Assembly (NCBI GenBank): GCA_937894935.1
Contig: CALAYC010000092.1
Coordinates: 1-12,531, forward strand
Origin: an uncultured Verrucomicrobiota bacterium
Lineage (GTDB): Bacteria; Verrucomicrobiota; Verrucomicrobiia; Limisphaerales; JADLHS01
DNA length: 12,531 nt
Direction: 5' to 3'
A program made the position numbers and the translations under genes. This document shows positions 1 through 6,332 of this stretch, in pieces (position 1 is the stretch's first letter; each line of letters starts with the position of its first letter). The notes beneath the pieces were generated by a model. It saw only the letters and a list, made by a program, of their open reading frames with translations, was not told the DNA's origin and did not search any database.

Positions 1-462
1 CTCGTCGGTATTGAATTCAAATTTCTCCGTCTTCAACAACTCCATCGCATACGCCACGCGTTGTTCGAGCCGTTCCCGAAAACGATTGAAAATGCGATAA
101 GCCGGAGTGGTGTCGGCCACGCCGGAACGCGGCAAAGTCAGATTATCCAGCGTCGTGCGATATTCAGCGAACTCGTTCAAATCAGCCTGCGTAAAGTGCA
201 AACGCTGCGGGTCGAGCGCTTCGATGTAGCGCTCAAAGAATTTTTCCGAGAGCTCATCATTCAATCGCCGTTCCCGATAGTGACCGCGCTCCAGTTGTCG
301 GGCCGTAATCGTAGCGATGATGCCGTCGTTCGGACCAGGGGTCAGTTCCTCGAGCGCCGCCGAACGGGATGTGGTCGTGGATTGATCCGCCTGGAGCAAC
401 CAGACCGTTGGTGTGAATGCACCTGCCGCCAGCAGGAACCAAAGGGCAATACGTCGTGACAT
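1..462 (-). CDS. prc: Tail-specific (carboxy-terminal processing) protease Prc, N-terminal part only
   Basis: The frame is open from an ATG at 462 down to the window edge: 154 codons with no stop. The product begins with a signal-peptide-like stretch (MSRRIALWFLLAAGAF). It then has the helical N-terminal domain of periplasmic tail-specific proteases: RQLERGHYRERRLNDELSEK followed by FFERYIEALDPQRLHFTQAD, and near the cut end RIFNRFRERLEQRVAYAMEL. That region precedes the PDZ and Ser/Lys peptidase domains, which lie outside the window; family members are usually about 650-750 residues. In E. coli Prc degrades periplasmic and lipid-anchored substrates by their C-termini, including the peptidoglycan hydrolase MepS. 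No Shine-Dalgarno is visible before the ATG, but a perfect TATAAT lies 36 bp upstream, so it may be transcribed apart from the ALDH-like gene 100 bp upstream. The family call is firm; whether the rest is intact cannot be seen. Confidence 0.88.
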   Translation of the reverse strand, partial: MSRRIALWFLLAAGAFTPTVWLLQADQSTTTSRSAALEELTPGPNDGIIATITARQLERGHYRERRLNDELSEKFFERYIEALDPQRLHFTQADLNEFAEYRTTLDNLTLPRSGVADTTPAYRIFNRFRERLEQRVAYAMELLKTEKFEFNTDE

Positions 463-497
463 GAAATTAACTGGTTTAACGGACTTCACTTTGACCG

Positions 498-503
498 ATT
501 ATA
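498..503 (-). promoter_or_regulatory. Probable -10 box for prc
   Basis: Read on the minus strand the sequence is TATAAT, a perfect -10 consensus, 36 bp upstream of the prc ATG in the 100-bp gap after the ALDH-like gene. No good -35 hexamer lies 16-18 bp upstream; the nearest TTGAAT is only 9 bp away, too close. The position and perfect match support a promoter, but the -35 is missing. Confidence 0.45.
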
Positions 504-562
504 GGGCGATTCATTCAACCGCGCGAATAAAGTTTTGCCCACTGTCCACCCATATCGATGGG

Positions 563-1435
563 CTACAAGCCAATCGGATGCCACGCAGTTTTGAACTCCA
601 CCGTGTCCAGAATCGCGTAAGCATCTTCGCCTTTGGCGGCGAACCAGTCCTTCGGCGCGAGCGAGCGTTGCGCATAACGCTTCAGGTTAACCGCCTGCCC
701 GGCTTGTAATTGGGCACTGACCGCCAAATCACCGGCACCGTCCACTATCGCATTCACGTCCAGATGCGATGCAACATGCGGCGCGAGTTCAGCACGTTTG
801 CCGGTCAACATATTGACCACGCCACCGGGTAAATCGCTCGTCGCGAGAATTTCACTGAACGTAACCGCTGGCAGCGGATATTTCTCTGACGGAATCGCAA
901 TTGCCGTGCTGCCACTCAAAATCACCGGCGCAATCAAGGAAACCAGCGCGACCAGCGACGGCTCATCCGGCGCAAACACGGTTACCACGCCCACCGGCTC
1001 GGGCGTCGTGAAATTGAAGTGCGATGAGGCAACGGGATTCACGCTGCCGAAAACCTGCTGATATTTGTCCGTCCAACCGGCGAAATGCACCAGCCGATCC
1101 ACCGCTAGTGTCACTTCGCGTTTCGCGGCGACAGCCGTAACGCCAGTCGAGCGGGAAATTTCATTCACCAGTTCGCTCGCGCGGTTTTGCAACATCTCCG
1201 CCGCGCGATAGAGAATCTGGCCGCGATTATAAGCCGACGCTTTGCTCCAGTTATCGAACGCCGCCCGCGCAGCGACAACTGCATCGCGAAAATCTTTGCG
1301 CGACGCGTGACTGTAATTGTCAAGATGCTGACCCGACGCCGATTTTGCCGGAAGGTAGCGACCGCTTTCGCTGCGAGGGAATTTGCCGCCGATGTAAAGC
1401 TTGTAGGTCTTCTTAACGTCGAGTCGCGATGACAT
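563..1435 (-). CDS. Truncated aldehyde dehydrogenase-like protein lacking the catalytic half (probable pseudoenzyme)
   Basis: The 290-residue product follows the ALDH fold from the N-terminal strand (YKLYIGGKFPRSESGRYLP, residues 11-29) through the Rossmann region (PEPVGVVTVFAPDEP, 145-159; LPGGVVNMLTG, 202-212). It stops where a 480-500-residue enzyme would enter its catalytic domain. The usual PWN with the catalytic Asn reads PDE (156-158), the KPSE lysine that binds NAD(P) is IPSE (181-184), and no GSTxxG, ELGGK or GQxC motif is present, so the Glu and Cys are absent. It ends FKTAWHPIGL. Only 100 bp separate it from prc, so no displaced C-terminal half exists nearby. From memory, similar short ALDHs ending in WHPIG occur in Verrucomicrobiota and Actinobacteria, sometimes beside deoC and a full ALDH; that would need a search. 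Here it follows dprA by 69 bp. An ordinary active dehydrogenase is unlikely. The coding frame looks intact and under selection rather than decayed. Confidence 0.85.
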   Translation of the reverse strand: MSSRLDVKKTYKLYIGGKFPRSESGRYLPAKSASGQHLDNYSHASRKDFRDAVVAARAAFDNWSKASAYNRGQILYRAAEMLQNRASELVNEISRSTGVTAVAAKREVTLAVDRLVHFAGWTDKYQQVFGSVNPVASSHFNFTTPEPVGVVTVFAPDEPSLVALVSLIAPVILSGSTAIAIPSEKYPLPAVTFSEILATSDLPGGVVNMLTGKRAELAPHVASHLDVNAIVDGAGDLAVSAQLQAGQAVNLKRYAQRSLAPKDWFAAKGEDAYAILDTVEFKTAWHPIGL

Positions 1436-1474
1436 GGGCGGAGCTTAGTCCAGCGCTTCGGCAGCGGCAAGAAC

Positions 1475-1500
1475 ACAGGCTTTAACCAAATCCAGCCTGT
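1475..1500 (-). terminator. Possible weak terminator after dprA
   Basis: Four bases beyond the dprA stop codon (minus-strand sense) lies a perfect 7-bp inverted repeat, ACAGGCT/AGCCTGT, with a 12-base loop, followed by GTTCTTGCC. The stem is short and the T-tract is broken, so it could be a weak terminator, an RNA processing signal or chance. Confidence 0.35.
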
Positions 1501-1504
1501 AGAG

Positions 1505-2614
1505 TCAGCGATTTCGAATGAACAACTTGCCGGGCAATTGTCTCACCACGCGCTTCATCTCGAGACTCAAGAGCGCCACGCTGACGGCGGAACTGGGCAA
1601 ACCACTTTTGCGAATCACCTCATCAATTCCTGTTTCGTCATTCGCATTCAACGTATCGAGCACACGCTGTTCGTTCTCTGAAAGTTCCAACGCCGGCAAT
1701 ACTCCGGTTTCACCTGCCGATGGCGAGCGGTTGCTCGCCGGAAACAGATATTCAAACTCACTCACAATGTCTTCGGCGCCTTCACAAAGCTTTGCGCCCT
1801 TCTTGATGAGTTCGTGACAACCTTTGCTGCGCGGCGAATCAATCCGCCCCGGCACTGCGAATACCTGTCGCCCGTATTCCGTGGCGAAATTTGCCGTAAT
1901 CAACGCGCCGCTGTGCAAATCCGCTTCCACGACTACCGTCCCGAGCGTCATGCCCGCGACGATGCGATTGCGAATAGCGAACGATTGTTTGTCACCGTTG
2001 CGATTGAAGGGAAATTGCGAAACCACCGCACCGTTTTCAGCAATCCGATCGAACAACTCTTTGTTCTCCGGCGGAAAAACAATGGCGATGCCCGTTCCCA
2101 AAACACATATCGTTCGACCTTTCGCCGCCAACGCTCCTTGGTGCGCGGCAGTGTCAATACCACGCGCGCCACCGCTGACGACCGTGACGCCGATGTATGC
2201 GAGTTGATAGCCAAGCTTCCGCGCGGTTTCGATGCCGTAGTGCGTCGTCTGCCGCGAACCGACGAGCGCGATAGAATTTTTATCCTTCGGCAATATCTTG
2301 CCCTTCACATAGAGCACCAACGGCGGATCGTAAATTTCGCGCAACGCGGGTGGATATTCTTCATCGTCCTGTGTAACGATGCGGCAGCCGTAATCCGTCA
2401 CGCGCTTGAGTTCACCGGCGAGGTCCACGCTCTTTTCCCATCCGGCAATAGCTGCGGCGGTTTCAGCGCCGATGTTACGAACCCGTTGAAGTTGCGTTTC
2501 GGAAGCAGAAAGGACAGCAGCGGCATCGCCAAAATGTTCGATTAATGATCGAGCGCGCACCGGCCCGACACCTTCGATTAAATTCAACGCCACGCAAGCT
2601 TCCCGGGAGTCCAT
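1505..2614 (-). CDS. dprA: DNA-processing protein DprA
   Basis: This 369-residue product has the full DprA layout. An N-terminal helix-hairpin-helix/SAM-like region lies at about residues 8-60 (NLIEGVGPVRARSLIEHFGD). The Rossmann-like DNA-binding core runs from about 75 to 290 with VGSRQTTHYG (118-127), SGGARGID (147-154, where SGLARGID is usual), VLGTGI (171-176), FAIRNRIVAG (212-221) and HSGALITANFA (234-244). A C-terminal winged-helix domain occupies about 312-369. DprA binds single-stranded DNA taken up in natural transformation, shields it and loads RecA; it is also conserved in bacteria not known to be competent. No Shine-Dalgarno precedes the ATG, but the start leaves a normal N-terminus. 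It lies 72 bp after the pilin-like gene on the same strand. Identification is secure; involvement in competence here is inference. Confidence 0.95.
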   Translation of the reverse strand: MDSREACVALNLIEGVGPVRARSLIEHFGDAAAVLSASETQLQRVRNIGAETAAAIAGWEKSVDLAGELKRVTDYGCRIVTQDDEEYPPALREIYDPPLVLYVKGKILPKDKNSIALVGSRQTTHYGIETARKLGYQLAYIGVTVVSGGARGIDTAAHQGALAAKGRTICVLGTGIAIVFPPENKELFDRIAENGAVVSQFPFNRNGDKQSFAIRNRIVAGMTLGTVVVEADLHSGALITANFATEYGRQVFAVPGRIDSPRSKGCHELIKKGAKLCEGAEDIVSEFEYLFPASNRSPSAGETGVLPALELSENEQRVLDTLNANDETGIDEVIRKSGLPSSAVSVALLSLEMKRVVRQLPGKLFIRNR

Positions 2615-2686
2615 GCCGGGAGCATAAAGAAGCGCCTCTCGTTGCGCCAGAGCAGACGGGAATCCGTTATCGCCGTCGCCACTCGA

Positions 2687-3073
2687 TCAGGGCGCGAAGA
2701 TGCTGCTGCCCGGTCCGTAAGAACCCAAAGCCACACCCGGAGGAAGCGTTGCTTCTGCCAGCGTGCCGATGGCGTTGGGCACGTAAACCTCCTGATACAC
2801 CGGTTGCACGGTGCCGCCGCGCAGATACTCAGCCAGTTCGCTCAGATCCTGGACGGGCGCGCCGTCAGGCTGATTTTTCTCCAACGCCCATTGAACTTTC
2901 GCATGTTCAATTTTGGTGAGATTGGAGCGAATCATATTCAGCCGGGCGTTGTCGCGCGCGACCACGAAGTTGAGGGTAGCAAGAGTCGCAAGGATTCCAA
3001 CGATGGCGACCACCACCATGATTTCCACGAGAGAGAATCCGAACTTCGAAATTGAGTTTCGAGCGAAACGCAT
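2687..3073 (-). CDS. Type IV pilin-like / type II secretion pseudopilin
   Basis: The 128-residue product has a basic leader (MRFARNSISKFG) followed by FSLVEIMVVVAIVGILATLA. This is a prepilin peptidase site cut after Gly12, with Glu at +5 of the mature protein and a single hydrophobic helix. The following segment, ARDNARLNMIRSNLTKIEHA then KVQWALEKN, resembles the very numerous pseudopilins of Verrucomicrobiota and related phyla. The soluble tail is short and carries no cysteine pair. Mature subunits assemble into a periplasmic pseudopilus or a surface pilus, and which of the two applies cannot be told here because no other secretion or pilus gene is in the window. It has one of the few clear Shine-Dalgarno sequences here (AGGAG, 9 bases before the ATG). 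The fold is certain, the role open. Confidence 0.88.
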   Translation of the reverse strand: MRFARNSISKFGFSLVEIMVVVAIVGILATLATLNFVVARDNARLNMIRSNLTKIEHAKVQWALEKNQPDGAPVQDLSELAEYLRGGTVQPVYQEVYVPNAIGTLAEATLPPGVALGSYGPGSSIFAP

Positions 3074-3275
3074 AACACAAATCTCCTGACTCGCAGGAAA
3101 CAGATTTCGTGCCTCGCAAAATCACGCCCCAATCGCACTATTTTCAGACAAGTCGGACTTACCCCTGGATCAACTCAAGACAAACGCGCCGGGGCGACAA
3201 CCCGGGCCCAACCTGAGACGCCCTCGGTGCATCGCACCCGTTGCCGTGCGCGCGCTTCAACTCTAGACTGCGGTC
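3074..3275. other. Divergent intergenic region between the pilin-like and TPR genes
   Basis: These 202 bp must hold the promoters of both divergent genes. No sigma-70 pair of good quality stands out on either strand. On the minus strand GG at 3129-3128 and GC at 3117-3116 are spaced as in a sigma-54 -24/-12 element, with TT before the GC, but the rest of that consensus is poor. The right half is GC-rich with short self-complementary stretches. Confidence 0.4.
3083..3087 (-). promoter_or_regulatory. Ribosome binding site of the pilin-like gene
   Basis: On the minus strand AGGAG lies 9 bases upstream of the ATG at 3073. It fixes that start over longer alternatives further upstream, and it stands out because most genes in this window have no recognisable Shine-Dalgarno. 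Confidence 0.7.
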
Positions 3276-3794
3276 ATGCAAGAACTCGCGCCACCGGATG
3301 TTCATCGGATCAATGCCGCCTGCGGCTGGCTTGAGCTGGGTAATTCCGTCGAGGCGCGACTTGAATTGGAAACCATCTCGCCCGAAGCGCAATCGCATCC
3401 CGCGGTACTCGATACGCTATGGGCCGTACTGGCGGCGGAAAAAAATTGGAACGCCGCTTATGAAGTGGCGCAACAGATCATCGCTGCACTCCCGGAACAT
3501 CCGACCGGCTGGCTTCATTGCGCTTATGCGCTGCGCCGCAAAACGGGTGGTAGCATCGCGGCCGCCATGGAATTTCTCGAACCGGCCGCCGTAAAATTTC
3601 CGCAAGAACCTGTCATCGCCTACAACCTCGCCTGCTATGCGGCACAGTTAAATCGCTTATCCGAAGCGCGTGATTGGTATCGGCGCGCCCGCAAGATCGG
3701 CGACGCAAAATCCATTAAGGAAATGGCGCTCGCCGATGAAGATTTGAAGCCACTCTGGCCGGAGATTAAAGCTGTCGAAGCGGAAGCCACGTAA
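3276..3794 (+). CDS. Small tetratricopeptide repeat protein
   Basis: The 172-residue product is all-helical with TPR-type helix pairs: VHRINAACGWLELGNSVEAR (9-28), a second pair around 44-72 (VLDTLWAVLAAEKNWNAAYE), a third at 76-105, and a fourth with the best consensus at 112-139 (PVIAYNLACYAAQLNRLSEA then RDWYRRA). It ends with ALADEDLKPLWPEI. The Trp-rich pattern and the ADEDLKPLW ending resemble a compact TPR family I associate with Verrucomicrobiota. There is no signal peptide or membrane segment, so it should be a cytoplasmic scaffold; the partner is unknown. It stands alone on its strand, divergent from the pilin-like gene and convergent with the lipoprotein cassette, and ends in its own terminator. 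No Shine-Dalgarno is evident before the ATG; no later in-frame ATG near the N-terminus would suit better. Confidence 0.82.
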   Translation: MQELAPPDVHRINAACGWLELGNSVEARLELETISPEAQSHPAVLDTLWAVLAAEKNWNAAYEVAQQIIAALPEHPTGWLHCAYALRRKTGGSIAAAMEFLEPAAVKFPQEPVIAYNLACYAAQLNRLSEARDWYRRARKIGDAKSIKEMALADEDLKPLWPEIKAVEAEAT

Positions 3795-3810
3795 GCTTCC
3801 GCCCGTTTTC
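3780..3810 (+). terminator. Intrinsic terminator of the TPR gene, overlapping its last codons
   Basis: A perfect 8-bp stem, GCGGAAGC (3780-3787) and GCTTCCGC (3795-3802), encloses a 7-base loop CACGTAA that contains the TAA stop codon. TTTT follows at 3806-3809. The layout is that of a rho-independent terminator on the plus strand; the opposite strand has no T-run, so it serves mainly the TPR gene in this convergent gap. Confidence 0.7.
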
Positions 3811-3831
3811 CCCTGGCGCGTGTGATTCAGC

Positions 3832-4251
3832 TCACCGCGCCTGGCGAACGCGAACCGTGTACTTCTTCGCGTCGCTGTTCATCGAAGTGAATGTGACGCT
3901 TTCGGTCGCATTCTCGGTGAGAATCAACGGCTGGAACGGCGTTTCGTCGCCGGTGCTGACCATGTTGCCGTCTTTGAACACGCAATTCACCTGCACTTCG
4001 ATCCGGCGATTTTCGCGATTACGAATCTGCGCCGTCACCTGCAAACGGCCATCCGGCAACGTACGTTCGTTGATGCCGGTGCACGTGACGGAATATTGCA
4101 CGCCGGGATCCAGCAACACGAAACGTTCGGAACTTTCATACGCGGGCGTCTTGGACGTTTGCGGTAGATACGGACCTTTGTCATACGTGCTGCAACCCGC
4201 CACGACCAGCGCGGCGGCCACGGGAACGAGGGCGATGAGTTTTGTTTTCAT
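3832..4251 (-). CDS. ycfL: YcfL-like (DUF1425) lipoprotein
   Basis: The 139-residue product begins with a lipoprotein signal, MKTKLIALVPVAAALVVAGC, whose lipidated Cys is residue 20, followed by Ser rather than Asp, which favours the outer membrane. The remainder, from about residue 45, is a beta-rich domain (LPDGRLQVTAQIRNRENRRI, EVQVNCVFKD, TPFQPLILTENATESVTFTS) that matches the YcfL family as I know it: a domain describing variable strength of a modified sigma strand around a comparative statement on D/N residues is not seen beyond this. In enterobacteria ycfL lies directly beside lpoB; its own function is unknown. Its ATG overlaps the stop of the upstream COG3014-like gene as ATGA (4251-4248), indicating translational coupling. 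It is the last gene of the cassette, ending 37 bp from the convergent TPR gene. Family confidence is good because of sequence form and neighbours together. Confidence 0.82.
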   Translation of the reverse strand: MKTKLIALVPVAAALVVAGCSTYDKGPYLPQTSKTPAYESSERFVLLDPGVQYSVTCTGINERTLPDGRLQVTAQIRNRENRRIEVQVNCVFKDGNMVSTGDETPFQPLILTENATESVTFTSMNSDAKKYTVRVRQAR

Positions 4252-5588
4252 TGGCTTTGCGGAGTGATGGACGCGTCGCTGACAAAGACCACTTTGTCTC
4301 CGTCCGACGGCACGTTCACGGTGATGTTTTTGGTCAAATGCGAAAGCGGTGCGCCGTTGATATCATTGAATTCCACCGTCACGACGTGTTCGCCCGGCGC
4401 GAGCTTCAACGTCGCAAAACTGATGAACTGCGGCAGATTATCCCACTGCCGCGTGTCCGCTTCCGGTGTTGTCGCCGCCGAAATAAATTTACTCAAAATC
4501 CCGGCGGCCATAAGCCCGAGTCCGATTTCATCCGCGGCACTGTTGCGATGATTTCGCCCACTGGCGAGAATTGCGCCACTGATAATCGCCGCATCGCCCA
4601 CCGCGCTCGTGGTGGATTTGAAAACCGCTTTGTTGGCGAGCACGTAATCCATGACGCGACCACCGCGTGTCGTCGCCTGAAAATTCACATCGTCCGTCGG
4701 CGCGACCTGAAGGTTGATTGAGCCGGTTTTGATTTGCGCCGAAACGACCGACGAACTGCGAGTGCGAAAACGAAGTTGTTCGGCGTATTCGCCGCTGCTG
4801 TATTTTTGCGGACCGGGGCCGTATTCGAGCACGAACAACACATTCGCCTGCGGTTGATAATCCGGCAGATTGATGTTCTTCGCATTTGCGCGCGCGCGTT
4901 TCAACTCATCATCGCCCTTGCCGCCAAGCTTGGTCGTCGCCAGACCCGCGAGGTAATCCGGCAACACCCAATCGCCGCGATACTCGGACACTTCCGCCCC
5001 ACTGTCTTCAAACTCCGCGCTACGAAAACAGGCGCGCGCATTATCGAGTTCGCCATCCATCCAGTACAAAACGCCGCGATAAAAATACGCCATGCTACGT
5101 TCGTACGGTTCCCCGATGAACGTCTTGCGCGCTTCTTCGTTGAACAGACCGCGCGATTTGCGCGCTTCAGCATCCGCGCCGTAAACACCCTGCAATCGCG
5201 TCAGCGCCGCATCCAACAACGCTTTCGCCTGCTCAAAATCGCCACGCCGCATCGCCGCCGCAGCGGTGCGATATTGCCAGAGCACCCGATCGCGCGGCGG
5301 GCCTTCAGCAATCATGCGCGGACCGTCCACCATGATGTCGCCCGTCAGCGGCACGCGATAGGCCGATGTGCTGGCGCAGCCAACCGACAACAGCAACAAG
5401 GCGACGATCGGGATAGCCTTAAACGCAAAAACACAAAGACGCAAAGATGTCGGGAAACAAATTTCCCGCAGCTTTGCAGCTTCATACCTTTGCGTCATTC
5501 CATTCATCAATGAGAAAAGAGCGGAAGTTTGAAATTCAGTTCCAAGCGAAGAATATTTTCCGCGCGAATTTTCCAACGCAAATTCCAT
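4248..5588 (-). CDS. COG3014-like TPR lipoprotein with repeat-derived N-terminus
   Basis: From the ATG at 5588 the product has 446 residues. The hydrophobic signal AIPIVALLLLSVGC with lipobox Cys lies at residues 58-71, so the preceding stretch is abnormally long for a lipoprotein. Much of that stretch is encoded by a palindromic repeat (5416-5500). Three starts are possible: ATG 5588, preceded by AGGGAG; ATG 5507 or 5498, with no Shine-Dalgarno; or TTG 5444, giving a normal 22-residue signal before the Cys. The mature part has TPR-like helices (DRVLWQYRTAAAAMRRGDFE, YERSMAYFYRGVLYWMDGEL), then a beta-rich region, a Gly/Ala-rich segment near residues 335-360 and a C-terminal beta domain (LAPGEHVVTVEFNDINGAPL). 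COG3014 proteins occur with LpoB and YcfL homologues in Proteobacteria and have no established function. It follows the LpoB-like gene by 66 bp and overlaps ycfL by 4 bp. Confidence 0.8.
   Translation of the reverse strand: MEFALENSRGKYSSLGTEFQTSALFSLMNGMTQRYEAAKLREICFPTSLRLCVFAFKAIPIVALLLLSVGCASTSAYRVPLTGDIMVDGPRMIAEGPPRDRVLWQYRTAAAAMRRGDFEQAKALLDAALTRLQGVYGADAEARKSRGLFNEEARKTFIGEPYERSMAYFYRGVLYWMDGELDNARACFRSAEFEDSGAEVSEYRGDWVLPDYLAGLATTKLGGKGDDELKRARANAKNINLPDYQPQANVLFVLEYGPGPQKYSSGEYAEQLRFRTRSSSVVSAQIKTGSINLQVAPTDDVNFQATTRGGRVMDYVLANKAVFKSTTSAVGDAAIISGAILASGRNHRNSAADEIGLGLMAAGILSKFISAATTPEADTRQWDNLPQFISFATLKLAPGEHVVTVEFNDINGAPLSHLTKNITVNVPSDGDKVVFVSDASITPQSQ
5416..5500. repeat. Octamer-based palindromic repeat inside the 5' end of the COG3014-like gene
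   Basis: On the plus strand three 8-bp-spaced copies of a unit like ACGCAAAG/ACACAAAG start at 5423, 5431 and 5439. An inverted copy, CTTTGCGTC (5488-5496), pairs perfectly with GACGCAAAG (5438-5446). Between them CGGGAAA (5451-5457) and TTTCCCG (5462-5468) form a perfect 7-bp hairpin with loop CAAA, and GCAGC occurs twice (5468-5472, 5476-5480 in GCAGCTTTGCAGC). Tracts of tandem ACGCAAAG are, from memory, a common dispersed repeat in environmental Verrucomicrobiota and Planctomycetota genomes. The element may extend right to about 5560. It encodes roughly residues 31-57 of the long form of the lipoprotein. Confidence 0.7.
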
Positions 5589-5654
5589 CGCGCTCCCTGA
5601 GTGCGAAATAAAAGTTCTTCGCTGATAATTTCAGAATCACGAACTCCCGACGCA

Positions 5655-6278
5655 TTACCGATATGCCGCGTCTTCGAGCCCTTGCTTCTTCATCTCCGCG
5701 TTGTCTTCCCAGACAATAGCGCTGGTGCGCGCGTCAATGAGTTGAAACGCGTAGAGAATGTAATCGCTCGTGCCCGCCGCCGTGCGCGTGGTCATGCCTT
5801 CCAGAGTGCCGGTGAGAAAATAATCCGCGCCTTTGAATTCCTGTACGCCAGCGTCGCTGCTGGAGGTGACCGAGCCTTCGCGCTTGAGATTACGTTCCTT
5901 CTCCAACGCCGCCATGCGATCGCGCGCGAGGAACGTCACTTTGCCCAAGGCTTTTTTGTTCAACTCAGATCGGAGGCGCGTGAGGAAAATGTCTTTGTTG
6001 ATCGGAAACCGCGTTTTGTTTTCCACCGGGTCGAGCACGATGATCGGCGGCGTGGTGGCGTTGGCAATTTGCGGAATACGCAAGATGCTGCGCGCCATTT
6101 GATCCGTCACGCTGACGAGGTCCTGTGATTCGACGCCCGTGCCGGCGACGAAGCCCTGTTCATCCGCGTTCAGTCGCGTGACCGGAACGCCGGAAGGATT
6201 GCGCACGCCTTTGGACGCGCAACCGGCGACCAGCGCGGCAGTGGTGATAACGAACGTTAGTTTGACGATAGTTTTCAT
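5655..6278 (-). CDS. lpoB: LpoB-like outer-membrane lipoprotein (penicillin-binding protein activator)
   Basis: The 207-residue product starts MKTIVKLTFVITTAALVAGC, with the lipidated Cys at residue 20 followed by Ala, so outer-membrane retention is expected. A short linker leads to the LpoB-type domain (COG3417): DLVSVTDQMARSILRIPQIA, PPIIVLDPVENKTRFPINKD, FLTRLRSELN, GKVTFLARDRM, GADYFLTGTLEGM and TSDYILYAFQLIDARTSAIV. In E. coli LpoB spans from the outer membrane to stimulate the bifunctional peptidoglycan synthase PBP1b. The linker is short (about 35 residues between the Cys and the domain), compared with the longer disordered tether in E. coli. It is preceded by the glycine-zipper gene (54 bp) and followed by the COG3014-like and ycfL genes, an arrangement that supports the call. 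No Shine-Dalgarno is seen. The partner synthase is not in the window, so activation of a PBP here is inferred from the family. Confidence 0.88.
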   Translation of the reverse strand: MKTIVKLTFVITTAALVAGCASKGVRNPSGVPVTRLNADEQGFVAGTGVESQDLVSVTDQMARSILRIPQIANATTPPIIVLDPVENKTRFPINKDIFLTRLRSELNKKALGKVTFLARDRMAALEKERNLKREGSVTSSSDAGVQEFKGADYFLTGTLEGMTTRTAAGTSDYILYAFQLIDARTSAIVWEDNAEMKKQGLEDAAYR

Positions 6279-6332
6279 GTGTTGGAACTGAGTTTAAATG
6301 ATCAAACGCCCGCGCAAAGCAAGATTACGGCT

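Noticed and set aside
257..442. 61-codon minus-strand frame within the prc region
   Set aside because: It is an out-of-frame reading of prc. The prc frame, open from 462 to the window edge, carries the family motifs.
549..562. CCCAT-ATCG-ATGGG palindrome just after the ALDH-like stop codon
   Set aside because: A 5-bp stem with no T-run following is too weak to call a terminator, and a palindrome of this size occurs often by chance.
1814..2545. 243-codon open frame on the plus strand
   Set aside because: It overlaps dprA in antisense. The DprA motifs on the other strand settle which is real.
5416..5500. Reading the octamer repeats as a CRISPR array
   Set aside because: The units are only 8 bp, tandem without spacers, and partly inverted; no cas gene is present.
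4734..5513. 259-codon open frame on the plus strand
   Set aside because: It is antisense to the COG3014-like lipoprotein gene and encodes a low-complexity Arg/His/Ala-rich sequence without motifs.
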